Notes: generated by a model from the letters alone, not told the origin. Positions 1 to 11,318 are shown, counted from the stretch's first letter. The stretch: 20,607 nucleotides of DNA from Chara braunii (GCA_003427395.1 BFEA01000517.1:932361-952967), one strand, 5' to 3'. Translations and numbers: made by a program.

Positions 1-27
1 AAAAAAAAAAAAAAAAAAAAAAAAAAA
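1..27 (+). repeat. poly(A) tract at window edge
   Basis: The window opens with 27 A residues. This could be the tail of a retroelement lying to the left, but nothing upstream is visible. Confidence 0.5.
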
Positions 28-30
28 CAC

Positions 31-98
31 AGAGCTTAAATGCACCAAGATTTCATCCAAATAAGAGCAAACCAGTGAACTGGTGTGCCAATGCCATC
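31..98 (+). repeat. 68-bp direct repeat, left copy
   Basis: The segment starting AGAGCTTAAATGCACCAAG reappears at 488-555 with the same length and about ten mismatches and no gap. The two copies bracket the minisatellite. They are too short and too far inside to be called LTRs, and no primer-binding site or polypurine tract is visible beside them. Confidence 0.75.
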
Positions 99-139
99 GC
101 CCTCAGGCCCTACCAACACAGTATCCAATGCCGCTCATC

Positions 140-375
140 TCAGTCGGGCGTCATCGCCCTCCCATCCCTGCTCGCCCCTCCCATCCTTTATGTCCCTCCC
201 ATCGGTCCCATACTTCATCACCCTCCCATCCTTCAACGCCCTCCCATTCGTCATTGCCCTCCCATCCCTGCTCGCCCCTCCCATCCTTCATCTCCACTCC
301 ACCCTTCATCTCCCTCCCATCCTTCATCACCCTCCCATCCTTCATCGCCCTCCCATCCCTGGTCATCCGTCCCAT
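140..375 (+). repeat. 18-bp minisatellite (CCCTCCCATCCTTCATC type)
   Basis: About a dozen degenerate units of roughly 18 bp, each starting CCCTCCCAT, run in tandem. The unit length is a multiple of three, so long Ser/His/Pro-rich frames appear on the plus strand and a Gly/Met/Glu-rich frame on the minus strand. No start context, signal or conserved domain supports translation. I treat it as a simple tandem repeat. Confidence 0.85.
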
Positions 376-487
376 CGGCCAGACCCTCCTCCCACGTCAC
401 AAAATGCAAGGATAATGAGCGAGAGCGATAGACAAAAAATCAAATTGCAAAATCACGAAGAAGTCCAGATAGTCATGTACCAAGAAG

Positions 488-555
488 AGAGCTCAAATGC
501 ACCAAGATTCTATCCAAATAAGATTAAAGCAGTGAACTCGTGTGCCAATATTATC
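488..555 (+). repeat. 68-bp direct repeat, right copy
   Basis: Diverged copy of 31-98, offset by 457 bp. Together the two copies suggest a segmental duplication whose interior later expanded into the minisatellite, or a larger unit of which only two copies are visible here. Confidence 0.75.
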
Positions 556-628
556 ACACAGAGGTCCCTTCCAGGAACTGTCCGGTTGGGGTACCGATTC
601 TAAAAAAACATCAGCATTCTTTTTTCGG

Positions 629-690
629 GGTACCCCAGGCCCAGGTAAACGGCCTGGGAACCAAAAAAAAAAAATTCGAATTTTTCGAAA
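629..690. repeat. Hairpin and 16-bp palindrome
   Basis: An imperfect inverted repeat (GGTACCCCAGGCC against GGCCTGGGAACC) at 629-662 is followed at 670-685 by the perfect palindrome AAAAATTCGAATTTTT. A second GGGGTACC lies just upstream, near 588. These may be the remains of a small fold-back element. No element ends could be defined. Confidence 0.5.
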
Positions 691-699
691 TCGGGGTAG

Positions 700-2031
700 A
701 CATGTCTGAAGTAGCTCCAATTTCTCCGAGCCAAAGCCGGGTAATGGCCCTAGTATCTTAATTTTCAAAATTCCATCCTTAGGCCAATTAGATTTTTCTA
801 GTAGTTCCTTGTCTCATTTGAATGAAATTTTCTAACGAGTTTTTTGAACGAAAAAAAAAAAAAAGAGGGAGAAGGAAAATGTCGGATATTACGCGTCCTA
901 CTAGCAAGGTAATTGCCCGTGCTCAAACCTCTCGTTGATGCGCCAGAGCACCCTTCCACCCTTCCCAATCGCAGATGAGGACATGGTGTATTGTGATTCG
1001 GATGTGCGAAGCACATTACTGCAGACCGACCGGATTCATCTATATAACCCGTCCAAGGCTTGTCATATAGGGGGAAGTGGGTTTATTCTGGTTGATCTGT
1101 TTTCTTCCCCGACCTTGATCTTGCCTTACACCGAGTTGACGGTGTTGCCCTGGTCGGCTGCCCACGCCATATGGAGGCCCCAGTTTAACTGCCGGTCAGC
1201 AGGGAGACTCATGTTCCTGGCGAAGGCTGGTGCTGGGATACGAAGGTTCAGCTCGGTTCCCAGAGCTCTCCAGGAATGTCGGAGGCCAACCGGCGAGCTT
1301 TTGAACCTGGGTTCTCCTATCCTCGCCCCGATCAAACGTCGATGCTCTTAGCCGACATCACGAACTTGATGAATCTGACATTAGAGGCCAAGATGCTCCC
1401 TAGCTCTTGGGTCCTTAAATAGAGTTGGCGCGAACCTGGTGCGAGAGAAGTGGTAGATTCCGTATCTTCCCTTTCCTTTTTCTTTTGTCAGTTATTTTCG
1501 CGGCCGATGACTGAGTCACGCCTTGTTTGTATCCCGCACGTAGGCCTTACTGCCCTTCAAATTTTCTTGTTTTCCCTTTGAGCCACCTCCGTCGGCCCTA
1601 ATTTTGGAATAACCTTGGAGGTGAAGCAAAAATCCTCCGTTTCGTCCAGGCAATTCAATCCCCACCCAAAATCCTTGGCCATACACCCAATTACTCTGAA
1701 CGGCGTCCCTCGGTACGAAACGCCGCACGGGGTGTGAGGTTGTGCATCACAGGCCTGCGTGGAGGCGTCCTGGCCCCCCAAAAAACTGGTAAGACCCCCC
1801 AGATTGGATCGCTATGGCCCCTTGGTGCTTGTCACTGCTGTCGGCTCCAAGTTTCCCTCGATAGTGGTAGGGTGACGGTCATGAGTGCTGGACCTACTGG
1901 TCACACTGACGTAGGATAATAGGGAAAGGGGGTCCACTGGCAGTATTAATGTGAGGAAGGGAAGGGAAGGTGGTGTCGCTGCCAACTATCACCGTGGGTC
2001 TACTCCTTGGCCTCTACAACACCCTGGGCTT
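700..2031. other. Region without a recognised gene
   Basis: About 1.3 kb without a supported gene. The longest plus frame (935-1351) shows no domain, and its composition is ordinary intergenic. A TATATAA stands near 1041 but no transcript can be tied to it. I see no TIR, LTR or RNA gene. Confidence 0.5.
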
Positions 2032-2055
2032 AAAAAAAAAAAGAAAAAAAAAAAA
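2032..2055 (+). repeat. A-rich tail
   Basis: Eleven A, one G and twelve A follow a unique-looking segment. This could be the 3' tail of a plus-strand retroelement whose body I cannot recognise. Confidence 0.4.
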
Positions 2056-2319
2056 GCACTACGACCAACGGGGGGGTAACCAGTCCAGTGGGACAGGCCG
2101 GTTCTGGTTAGGGGAGGGGCCCCCTGTCCTACCGGGTTTACAACACTGTTTTGAAAGTTTAACTCAAACCCTGACCGCGCCCTAGTTTTCTCAAAAAAAT
2201 AATAGCGGACTATGCCTCCGCACCAAGCAAAGGATTGTGTTATGACGTTTTTTAGGAGTTTGTGAAGTGTTTTCATCTCGGATTTTTTTTTTTTTTTTTT
2301 AAACGCGCCCGGCGCCCAC

Positions 2320-2422
2320 CAGTGTTAGTGATGCTGATAAGAGCAGACACCACTAGCACCTGGGGAGAGGCTCCATCTATCGATTGGGAGCATCACCTGC
2401 TGGAAAACGGGTCCAGCATCCC
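2320..2422 (-). repeat. LINE 3' two-hairpin module, copy A
   Basis: Read on the minus strand, it starts GGGATGCTGGACCC and ends just before poly(A). Hairpin 1 (2399-2417) is GCTGGA, a 7-nt loop, then TCCAGC. Hairpin 2 (2322-2359) pairs GTGCTAGTGGTG with CATCACTAACAC and has the 7-nt apical loop ATAAGAG (plus-strand reading) closed by CTG/CAG. The same module stands at 4375, 6041, 11319, 19251 and 20319. It is probably the 3' RNA signal used by the LINE reverse transcriptase, by analogy with other LINEs that have conserved 3' stem-loops. Confidence 0.85.
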
Positions 2423-2665
2423 GTATACAAACTGGATTTGGAGAATATGAGAAAAACAAAATGTGGAAGATTCCTGCCAGCATTGATTACCCTGGGGGGC
2501 AGGGGATTGACTGGGCAGGCTATTGGAGGGAGGGGGGAACCTCGTTGCCCTGAATCCGTTGCTAGATTCCTGCTTCTATGCTCTGGTTCCTCACCCCCCC
2601 TTTTTGAAAGTTGAGAACATCTATAGGAATTAGACCATGGGCCTCCTCTTAAAAGTCCTGATTGG
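2423..2665 (-). other. Host LINE 3' UTR, proximal part
   Basis: Read on the minus strand, this segment shares CAGTCAATCCCCTG and AGGGTAATCAATGCTGG with the 3' UTR of the inserted LINE at 4290-4325. This homology shows that both belong to the same LINE family. It carries no coding sequence. Confidence 0.7.
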
Positions 2666-2927
2666 CAGCATTGACTGCCCCATTAGCTGGGGGTTTGACT
2701 GTGCAACCGATCCTCCTGAAAATTTGTCCTATCTGTCCTATATTCCCAGCGCTGTATCAACATTTTGTTGCAAGAAGGATGCTCAGTCCTGGCTCCCAGC
2801 ATTGACTGCCCCAATAGCTGGGGCGTTAACCGTGCAGCCGACCTCCTTGATAGTCTTTCATTATATTTCCCGCGCTGTCTCAATCATTCTGTTGCAGGAA
2901 TGATAATCAGTCCCCGGACGGGCACCG
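2666..2927 (-). repeat. 131-bp tandem duplication in LINE 3' UTR
   Basis: Two diverged units begin with CAGCATTGACTGCCCC at 2666 and 2797, a period of 131 bp. Both contain CCCGCGCTGT- or CCAGCGCTGT-like and GTTGCA(A/G)GAA sequences. A third, more degraded start (CAGCATTGATTACCCT) lies at 2478. The array lies within the 3' UTR of the host LINE. Confidence 0.75.
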
Positions 2928-2956
2928 GAGACTGAAGTACTCTGCTGCAAAGAGGG

Positions 2957-3190
2957 ATTAGGGTAGAAGAAGACGAAAAAGCAGAAGAAAGGAAAAATGA
3001 AGAAAGAAAAAAAGAAAAAGCAAAGAAGAAAGAAAATAAGGAAAAGAAAAAAAGAAGAAGGGGAGAAAAGGAGGAAGGAAAAAGGAAAATAGAAGAAAGG
3101 AAAAGAAAAAGAAAGGAAAAAGGAAAGGGAAAAAAGAAAAGGAAAACGAGAAAAAAAGAAGGAGAAAAAAAAAAAAAAAAAAAGAAGGAT
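2957..3190. repeat. Purine-rich (GA/A)n tract
   Basis: About 230 nt are almost entirely A and G on the plus strand, ending in a run of about 19 A at 3165-3183. On the minus strand this is a pyrimidine tract directly after the LINE stop codon. Mirror-repeat purine tracts of this kind can form triplex DNA. The minus-strand 86-residue Phe/Ser/Pro frame here is an artefact of composition. Confidence 0.8.
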
Positions 3191-3222
3191 GAGGGGAAGG
3201 GAACCCGTCCAAGCTCAATTTG

Positions 3223-3369
3223 TTAATCCATCGTTACCTCGACCATGGTGAGTGGGTGCGGAGGGAAGGGGTCCGGGAAATCGGATGGGGGGCGCATCGT
3301 GAAGGTGGGTTCTATGGTCACCCGGTCGTTTAAAATCAGGCGGTAGTCCCTGCACTCCACTAATACCCA
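3223..3369 (-). pseudogene. Host LINE ORF2, last ~48 residues
   Basis: The minus frame reads ECRDYRLILND, then a stretch ending PPSDFPDPFPP. This matches the C-terminus of the plus-strand LINE at 11010-11110, which reads RRDYKFVFND and LSDFPDPFPP. The piece is cut from the rest of its ORF2, which resumes at 4513, by the insertion at 3370-4512. It encodes no catalytic part. Confidence 0.85.
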
Positions 3370-3370
3370 C

Positions 3371-4069
3371 TTGGAGCAGAAAGGGATGACTCTCCCTTGG
3401 TGCCATGCATGCAACAAAGGTTTCCCCTCTCGTTAGATCAACGAGACAATAGAGCACCTCTTCCTGCAGTGCCCGACCTCTATTCTTACATGGCGTGGAT
3501 GGGTCCGGATCTGGAATTGTTTAGGCACAAACAGGGACTTGCCATGGGAATGGAGGGCCGTGCTAACCGGTCACTGGACTGCCCAATCCTCAACTTTCAC
3601 ATCCAACTTATTCAAGATTGAAAGGGAGGCAGTGCTATGGGCCATTTGGCGACGCAGATGCATCCTAGTAATTGAAAATGCCCACGTCGGAATCAGAGCA
3701 CAATGGAAGAAGAAGGTACAAGAAATGAGAAACCTTACAAAAAGAGCTGACATTACCCAAAAGCTTAAAAAATTCTGCATGGAATGGTTGGGGGGGGAAC
3801 AAGGGGGACAAATTGCATGGATACAATGGGATGGGTGGCTGTTGGATGACAATGATTGCCTAGATAAATCTCAGAAGGATTATCGATTGCTTTTCCATAA
3901 ATGGACTGAAATCCCCAGTGACATCCCACTCCCCCCGGCCTCTGAATTCGCGAATCTCTTCCCCCATTCACACAACACCCTAGTTGAGTTGAGCTGGTTT
4001 GGGCGTGATACTGGGGTGCCCCCCCAACACAATCAGAGTCGGACCGGTCAGGATGAAGGAAGGAAATAG
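3371..4069 (+). pseudogene. LINE B ORF2 C-terminal fragment (zf-RVT to stop)
   Basis: The frame from 3371 reads LEQKGMTLPWCHACNKGFPSR, then an in-frame TAG at 3434-3436, then INETIEHLFLQCP and, further on, REAVLWAIWRRRC. The Cys-x2-Cys ... His-x4-Cys pattern is that of zf-RVT, the zinc-binding region downstream of plant LINE reverse transcriptases. The remainder (WLGGEQGG, DYRLLFHKW, LPPASEF) follows the C-terminus of the LINE at 7512-11144 block by block. The RT itself is missing through truncation, so the fragment is non-functional. Confidence 0.85.
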
Positions 4070-4374
4070 GAGGACTAGGTCTCTACCCCAGCTACCCCCT
4101 GGATGCAGAACCTGACTCCCCATCCCCCCCTCGCACTTGGTCGGTCTACCTAAAGATAAGGCTGGGAGGACAGGCCCCAATACCTACAGTACTTGTTGGA
4201 AATAGGGAGTAGGGACTAACAGGTCGATGTATATCGGACGCCTGATGCAAGGTGAAGAGGTCCCCTTACAACTTCAGTACCCTGCTCAGTCAATCCCCTG
4301 GGCTCTAGGGTAATCAATGCTGGCAGGACCCCACAACTGTGTGCTAAGATATATTCCAATCTCCATCTGTGTAA

Positions 4375-4480
4375 GGGACGCTCGACCCGTTTTCCAGCAG
4401 GTGACGCTCCCCACCAACAGACGGAGCCTCCCCCTAAGTGATAGTGGTGTCTGCTCTTATCAGCACCACTAGCACGGGCG
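4375..4480 (+). repeat. LINE 3' two-hairpin module, copy B
   Basis: GGGACGCTCGACCCGTTTTCCAGC gives hairpin 1 with one mismatched pair. Hairpin 2 at 4438-4475 (GTGATAGTGGTG ... CACCACTAGCAC) keeps the CTCTTAT loop between CTG and CAG. A 10-nt spacer leads into poly(A) at 4491-4512. Confidence 0.85.
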
Positions 4481-4512
4481 GGTGTTTGGTAAAAAAAAAA
4501 AAAAAAAAAAAA

Positions 4513-5997
4513 TTCCCATGGTTTCCCGTCATCCTTATCTCCCACCCATTCCACTTTTGCTATCCATCCTCCCTTCTCTCCTCCTAACCAGTCTTTGCAG
4601 AAGGAGGAGATTGCTCGCTTAATGCCTTTATTTGTCCGGAGGAGATCCAATTGAGACTTCAGCACCTGCCATCTCCTCATAATTTACATATTAAGTTGCT
4701 GTTGGATCTGTTCCGTGACCTCTAGCCCTTCTACACGTACCCCTTCCATGACTAGGAGGCACCTTTGTCACCAGAGCCCCCATAGGATTGCACTTCGACC
4801 CAGTTTAAACATGTTTTCCACAAAAAAATGGTGCCTCTTGGGCCTGCGGCCAAAATCCCGTGAGGATGGCCCGCCATGACCAAGGCCATGGGGCGTCAGG
4901 GATCATTTTCCTCCATATCCGATCCCACCAGCGCCATGTCAGTTGTGTCGTAGGGCACTGCATGAACACGTGTTCGATGGTTTCTGCTCTCCTTCTTTTG
5001 GGGAAGGCCTGCAGACACCGGAAGCACCAAGGGAGGGCCTGACCTTTCTCTTCTAGGTTTGTGTGATCCATCAGCCAGTTCATGGTGGGGAGGCTACGGT
5101 TGGCAATCTGCCACTGCAGAGCGGTGACTTTTGCCGGTTTTGCTTTTCGTTCCTTAAACCAGGGGATTGGTGTGAGGAGAGAACGATCCACATTGAAATG
5201 TTTTCGCCCACCTAATGTTTATCACGTCTCTCAGGGGTCTCTTGGGTCTGAGCATTTTGTAGGTGGATTTGACAGTTAGTTTATGAAGTCATCTTCTTTG
5301 TAGGGCCTATTTTCCTTGCCACAGGGTTCCATTTCCATTCCCCTGGGTCGAGAGGTAATTCGTGTATCCCAGTGGCCGGCTGAAAGGCCCTGGCCTCCTC
5401 TCCGTCGCCCAGGACCCGTACCCAGAAAACTTCTGCCGTATCCTTCCATATGAAAGGGTCCCGACTGCCCTGTAGCGACTGGGATTGGCTGAGTGCATAC
5501 CTCTCCACCGGGACATCCTGGGTTCTTGTCAATTGAACTCTCCCTAGGTATCCGGGGTCCCCTCTAATTCCAACCCAGTCCCCTTTCTTCAGCGTAGGTT
5601 CCTTCCTTAGCTTCCGATACCACGAAAGCAGAATCCTTTCTATGAGTTGGTTTAAATTATGTGCAATACGGTGACAATGTTTTAGCACCGGTCGTAGCTC
5701 CTCTGCTGTCTTCCAATCCTTTCATTCTTTATTCCATATATCTCCTATTCTAATCACTCCCCGTTTTACCCATCCCTTCCATGGTCGTGCTGAGATGTCC
5801 ATCACTTGACCCTGCCTGTTCGTAAGCCAGCGGTTTCCGAAAAGATTTTGCCGGAAGACTTCCTCCCACCGGTCGGGGTGCTGCCTTTCGGGGGGGGGGA
5901 AGTCGCCTCCAGCTCCTCAACAGCGAGGGCCAAAATTGATCTACAGCCCCGTCGGGGCACCCCCCTTCGTCTGACCATTTCCGTGGGATTGTCCAAT
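4513..5997 (-). pseudogene. Host LINE ORF2, post-RT to C-terminal portion
   Basis: Reading right to left on the minus strand: FWPSLLRSWRRLP, then (after a frameshift at a C10 homopolymer near 5889-5898) DRWEEVFRQNLF, WKGWVKRGVIRIGDIW, KKGDWVGIRGDP, a WKWNP block, KPAKVTALQWQIANRSLP, zf-RVT (LPWCFRC ... TIEHVFMQC), WRWWDRIW, and WLGGEKGGWIAKVEW. Every block aligns with the plus-strand LINE at 9560-10990. Multiple frame changes and stops make it a pseudogene. It breaks off at 4513 against the poly(A) of insertion B. Confidence 0.85.
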
Positions 5998-6040
5998 CCC
6001 AGCACGAGTTGAACCTCGACTTTTAAGTGTTAAGATGTCA

Positions 6041-6145
6041 AGGGACGCTGGACCCGGTTTCCAGCAGGTGCAGCTCCCCACCAATGGAACAGAGCCGCTC
6101 CCCAGTTGTTAGTGGTGTCTGCTCTTATCAGCATCACTAACACTG
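6041..6145 (+). repeat. LINE 3' two-hairpin module, copy C
   Basis: Hairpin 1 at 6047-6065 is perfect: GCTGGA, loop CCCGGTT, TCCAGC. Hairpin 2 at 6108-6141 pairs GTTAGTGGTG with CATCACTAAC around TCTGCTCTTATCAG. A short A tail follows at 6158-6166. It comes with almost no LINE body, so it was mobilised as a short 3' fragment. Confidence 0.85.
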
Positions 6146-6334
6146 AAGGGGGTTAAGAAAAAAAAANTTGATGAGTTGAGCCGCTGAAATTACAGCCAGC
6201 AAAGACCTTCATTATTGGATTGCATGCATAAAATGATACAGCGTCTTCTTTTCTTTTCCGAATAACACACAGACACACACTTTCTTTTTTCGTTATTTTA
6301 AATTACACACAGTCACAAACATAGTGTGTGTGTT

Positions 6335-7511
<1,177 letters not shown>

Positions 7512-10500
7512 GATGTTAATTGGTTCAATAATGGTCTAGCATTTCTAGGACGTAAATGCAATGAATATTCTAAACTCCTTGCCTCTCAAAGACACTATAA
7601 AGAAACATGTTTGCAGCAAAGGATTCAACAGCTCCAACAACAGGAGAATGAATCTGATGAGAAGGAGATCTTAGAACCTCTTGCTCAAGAAATAAAAGAA
7701 CTAGAGGATCAGTTGTTGGCTCAAATGGAATACAGGTGGCAAGGAATAAGGATTAGAGGTAAGCTAAGAAAACATCAAATGAAAGGGGAGATGGATGCAA
7801 GATTTTTTTCTTTGGCCAAAATAAATTCAGGTCGCACGATTATTGAAGGCCTAGAAGACCCCTTCCATAAGAGTCTTTCATTGGCCACGTCCTCAGCATC
7901 ATGTATGAATATAGCTAGAGATTACTTCCAAGATCTTTTTAAGTCAGAAACTAAAAGCATCCCAGAAATTCAAAGAATTCAGAAAATAGAAGATTTTCTT
8001 ATGCCTATGGGCAAATCATTAACTGAAGAACAAAGAGTGGAGCTAGAAATGCCTGTTTCAAAGGAGGAAATATGGACAACACTAATGTTTATGGAAGAGG
8101 GAAAGACTCCAGGTATTGATGGGCTCCCCAAGGAATTTTGGGAATCCTCATGGGATTTCCTTTCACAAGACCTCATGGATTTTTACCAGGCAGTTTGGAA
8201 CTTTGGACAAATGGGAGAACTGGTAGGCCAAGGGATTTTAACTCTGCTCTATAAAAAGGGGGATAAAACAAATATTCGTAACTATCGTCCTATCACCCTA
8301 CTAACGGTGGTCTACAAATTGATGGCGAAAACCTTAGCCAATAGACTTTCTAAAGTCATTGCTGAAATTATCCATCCAGAGCAGACAAGGTTTATAATAG
8401 GAAGGAATATCCAAGATAACATACTATTAGTCAATGAGTTGATTAGGATTTCACGTCAATCCAAACATAACGCAGCCTTCATATTTATAGATTTTGAGAA
8501 AACTTATGATCATGTGGATTGATTATTTCTAGATAAATGTTTAGAAAAAATTAATTTCGGTCCAAAATTTAAAAGATGGGTGAAAATATTACATAGGAAT
8601 GCTACAACTAGGGTAATGGTAAATGGAAATATAGCTCCCTCTATTTCTTTACAAAGATCAGTAAGACAAGGAGACCCAATTGCCCCATATCTTTTTGTCA
8701 TAATCATGGAAGCTTTGGCAGCTAACCTCAGACAACATAAGGATATAAAAAGAATTCAAGTGTCATCTATTCCAGAGGAAGCTATTCCAGTTTGCTCTCT
8801 CTTTGCTGATGACCTATCCCTAATGGTAGAAGCATCTAAAATGAATATGGAAGCTATAAGCAGTCTGATGGATAAGTTTTGTAGACTATCTGACATGAGG
8901 GTAAATTGGGGTAATAAAACGATGGGATGGTGAATTGATCATCAAGGAGTAAGACCCCCTGAACTACCCAAAGTAAAATGACTTTCACTAGATACTCCTA
9001 TTAGGGTATTGTGCATTTCTCTTTCGGCAACAGGAAAACCAGCAAATAATGATGAATGTATATCCAAACAGGTATATGCTAAGCTGGAACTGTGGAAGGG
9101 GAAGCATACTTCTCTCTTTGGTCGTACTCTGGTAATCAATAATGTGGTCCTAGCCTCGATCTGGTGTAAATCAGCGATATGGGCGTTAAAAAACAAAGAA
9201 CTAAAGGCCCTGCAACGTCAACTATCTTCCTTTTTATGGAGAGGCAACCATGAGCTTGATAAAGTAATTAGTAGGGTAGCATGACAATTAGTGATGCAAC
9301 CCAAAGTCAGGGGTGGGTTAGGCATTATTGATCCTTCCTTACAAGCTATGGCCCTATCAATCCAATGGATTAAACGCCTCCTATTTAATCCCCAAACCCC
9401 TTGGAGTGGATTGGCATGGGAACAAATCAGACGTCTGGCACCAAAGACACCTTACAACATAGACCCAATGATGTGGCTTGAAAACAGGTTTTGGACCATT
9501 CCAAGAGGGATAAAGAATGAACCTATGGAGCAAAGGGTATCAGATAGGAAGGCGGCAAGAATGGATTTAGATAATGATTCGTTTTGGACTAATCTCATTA
9601 AAACATGGAGGAGATTACCATTAACAGACCAAAATCCCCCTGATAGATGGGAAGAGGTATGTCGACAGTCACTTTTTGATAATAGACTTCTTAAAAATCC
9701 TCAAGGATGTGTCCTTCATTGTGAAGACTCTCCCTGGAAAGGGTGGGTTAAACATGGTATTGTTAGAATAAAAGACATTTGGAACAGTGAAGAGAAAGAG
9801 TGGATTACCCCTTCGCAGTTACAGACCCACCTTACGTATTGCCATCACTCTGAAAAAACCTTAGAAAATTTGATTGACTGGATGCCTTTGGATTGGGTAA
9901 GGATCCTAAAAAAGGGCCCTCAGTTAATAGAAGGTGACTGGGTAGCTATAAAGGATCAACCAAAAATCATAGGTAGTATTGTAGTAGTTCTGGAAGATGA
10001 AGAAATCCTTCTCACCACCTATGAAATGGATAACAACCAAACTCTTATAATCAAGGACCAGAATAATATAAAAAAGGTGTCAAAGGAGCAGGTATTCAGA
10101 ATCAGAGTATTGAAGAATAAAGACAAATGGGTAGCATTTAAACCAAATACACCTATATGTCATCCGACTCTTGATCCTACAAATTGGAAATGGTCTTATA
10201 AAGGAAGGAGAGGAAAAGGGTATTCTTATACTCTTCATACGTTAACAGTAAAATCCACTTATAGGATGCTTCGCCCCAAAATTCTTTTAAAGGACAAGGT
10301 TGAAGAAAAATGGATGAAGCATCTTAATGCAAATAAAGAATCACTAAGGAAGGTAAAACGGTTTAGTAAGACCAAAATTAAACCATCAAAAGTGGCTTCA
10401 TTACAATGGCAAATAGAGCATAGATGTCTACCCACAAATGACTGGCTTATAGATAGAACGACCTTGGAACAGAGAGGGATAGCTCTTCCATGGTGTAAAT

Positions 10501-11144
10501 TTTGTAAATCAGCATTTCCTTCCAAGTTAATTTCGGAGACAATCGAGCATGTATTCTTACAGTGCCCTAGGGCAATTTGGCTATGGAGATGGTGGGACCG
10601 TATTTGGTCTAATTTGGAAACAAAAGTTCAATGGCCATGGGACTGGAGAACCCTTCTTCTGGAAACCTGGTCCCCTGAATTTATTTATGAATTCTCACAA
10701 AATGTATTCAATATGGGTAGGAGAGCGGTTTTATGGGCAATTTGGATGAGAAGATGTACGAATGAAATGGAAGGAGCCAGACTAGATGGACCAGAATTCA
10801 CTGACACAATTAAGCAACAAATTCAAACTGATATCAATATAAAATGGGAACAGTCTAAAGAAAAAATAAAATTTATATCCTCACTTAAGGAAATCCTGCA
10901 GCACATTGAACGATTCAACCAATGCTGGCTAGGAGGAACCCAAGGGGGCAAAATGGGGAAGGTTGAATGGGAAGGGGCAAGGAAAGGAGAAGAGGAAGAG
11001 CTGAGAAGGGATTATAAGTTTGTGTTTAATGACTGGACAATGATTGATCCAACTATTCCTTTACGTCCACTTTCAGATTTCCCAGACCCTTTTCCCCCCT
11101 CAGCATTAAGTCTGGTCCCAAGGGCCTGGTTTGGGTATGAATGA
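7512..11144 (+). pseudogene. LINE D ORF2: reverse transcriptase, zf-RVT, C-terminus; 4 in-frame TGA
   Basis: A single 3633-nt frame starting NWFNNGLAFLGRKCNEY encodes the pre-RT helical region, then RT blocks TPGIDGLPKEFW, NIRNYRPITLL, RFIIGRNIQDNILLVNE, FIFIDFEKTYDHVD, VRQGDPIAPYLF and PVCSLFADDLSLMVE (catalytic FADD intact). These are followed by SLFGRTLVINNVVLASIW and zf-RVT (ALPWCKFCKSAF ... TIEHVFLQC). No frameshift occurs. Exactly four stops interrupt it, at 8520, 8931, 8979 and 9282, all TGA and all where the family is expected to have Trp (TGG). The endonuclease domain is absent because of 5' truncation. It is unlikely to act in cis, though related LINEs could supply function. Confidence 0.9.
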
Positions 11145-11318
11145 AGTCAAGAGGATATTCATGATAGCCACATTTAGGTTAATTAGGTAGATAGATAAGA
11201 AGGGAAGAGTGCTAGAATGAACCAGATAGATATGGCGCCCTAATGGGGTGAAGAGACACTTCTCATCCAACTCTATAGTTCAAGCATAATGTTCTTTCAT
11301 TCATGTATTCATGTATTC
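11145..11318 (+). other. LINE D 3' UTR
   Basis: About 170 nt between the ORF2 stop and the 3' module. It contains a short direct repeat (TTCATGTATTCATGTATTCA) directly before the module. No coding sequence. Confidence 0.7.

Larger units (their letters stand above)
3370..4512 (+). mobile_element. Nested LINE insertion B, 5'-truncated
   Basis: A plus-strand LINE starting inside the zf-RVT domain and ending in poly(A)22 (4491-4512) interrupts the host LINE ORF2. The host sequence continues on both sides in the right protein register (GKPW ... VLVECRDYR). A short, diverged target-site duplication may be TACCCA (3364-3369) and TTCCCA (4513-4518). The 5' truncation is the usual outcome of incomplete target-primed reverse transcription. 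Confidence 0.85.

Noticed and set aside
75-431. Long Ser/His/Pro-rich open frames on the plus strand
   Set aside because: They are all made by the 18-bp tandem repeat, whose length is a multiple of three. No independent sign of translation.
31-555. LTR retrotransposon with 68-bp LTRs
   Set aside because: No TG...CA ends, primer-binding site, polypurine tract or gag/pol between the repeats.
1270-1330. GGTTCAAAAGCTC on the minus strand as a pol III B box
   Set aside because: It departs from the B-box consensus at the final bases and no A box at the right distance was found, so no tRNA or tRNA-derived SINE is called.
935-1351. 138-codon open frame
   Set aside because: No domain, signal or homology-like motif was recognised, and intergenic composition explains it.
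2320-2422. Hammerhead ribozyme in the 3' module (CTGATAAG resembles CTGATGAG)
   Set aside because: The invariant GAAA and the third stem are not in place, and the sequence sits at the tip of a hairpin.
3215-4512. Twin-priming (5' inversion) of one LINE
   Set aside because: The two inverted segments both contain the ORF2 C-terminus and differ in sequence, and the minus part continues at 4513. A nested insertion explains this better.
7512-11144. UGA reassigned to Trp in this genome
   Set aside because: Most Trp codons of the same frame are TGG, and the neighbouring decayed copy has TAG and TAA stops too. Mutation bias is simpler.
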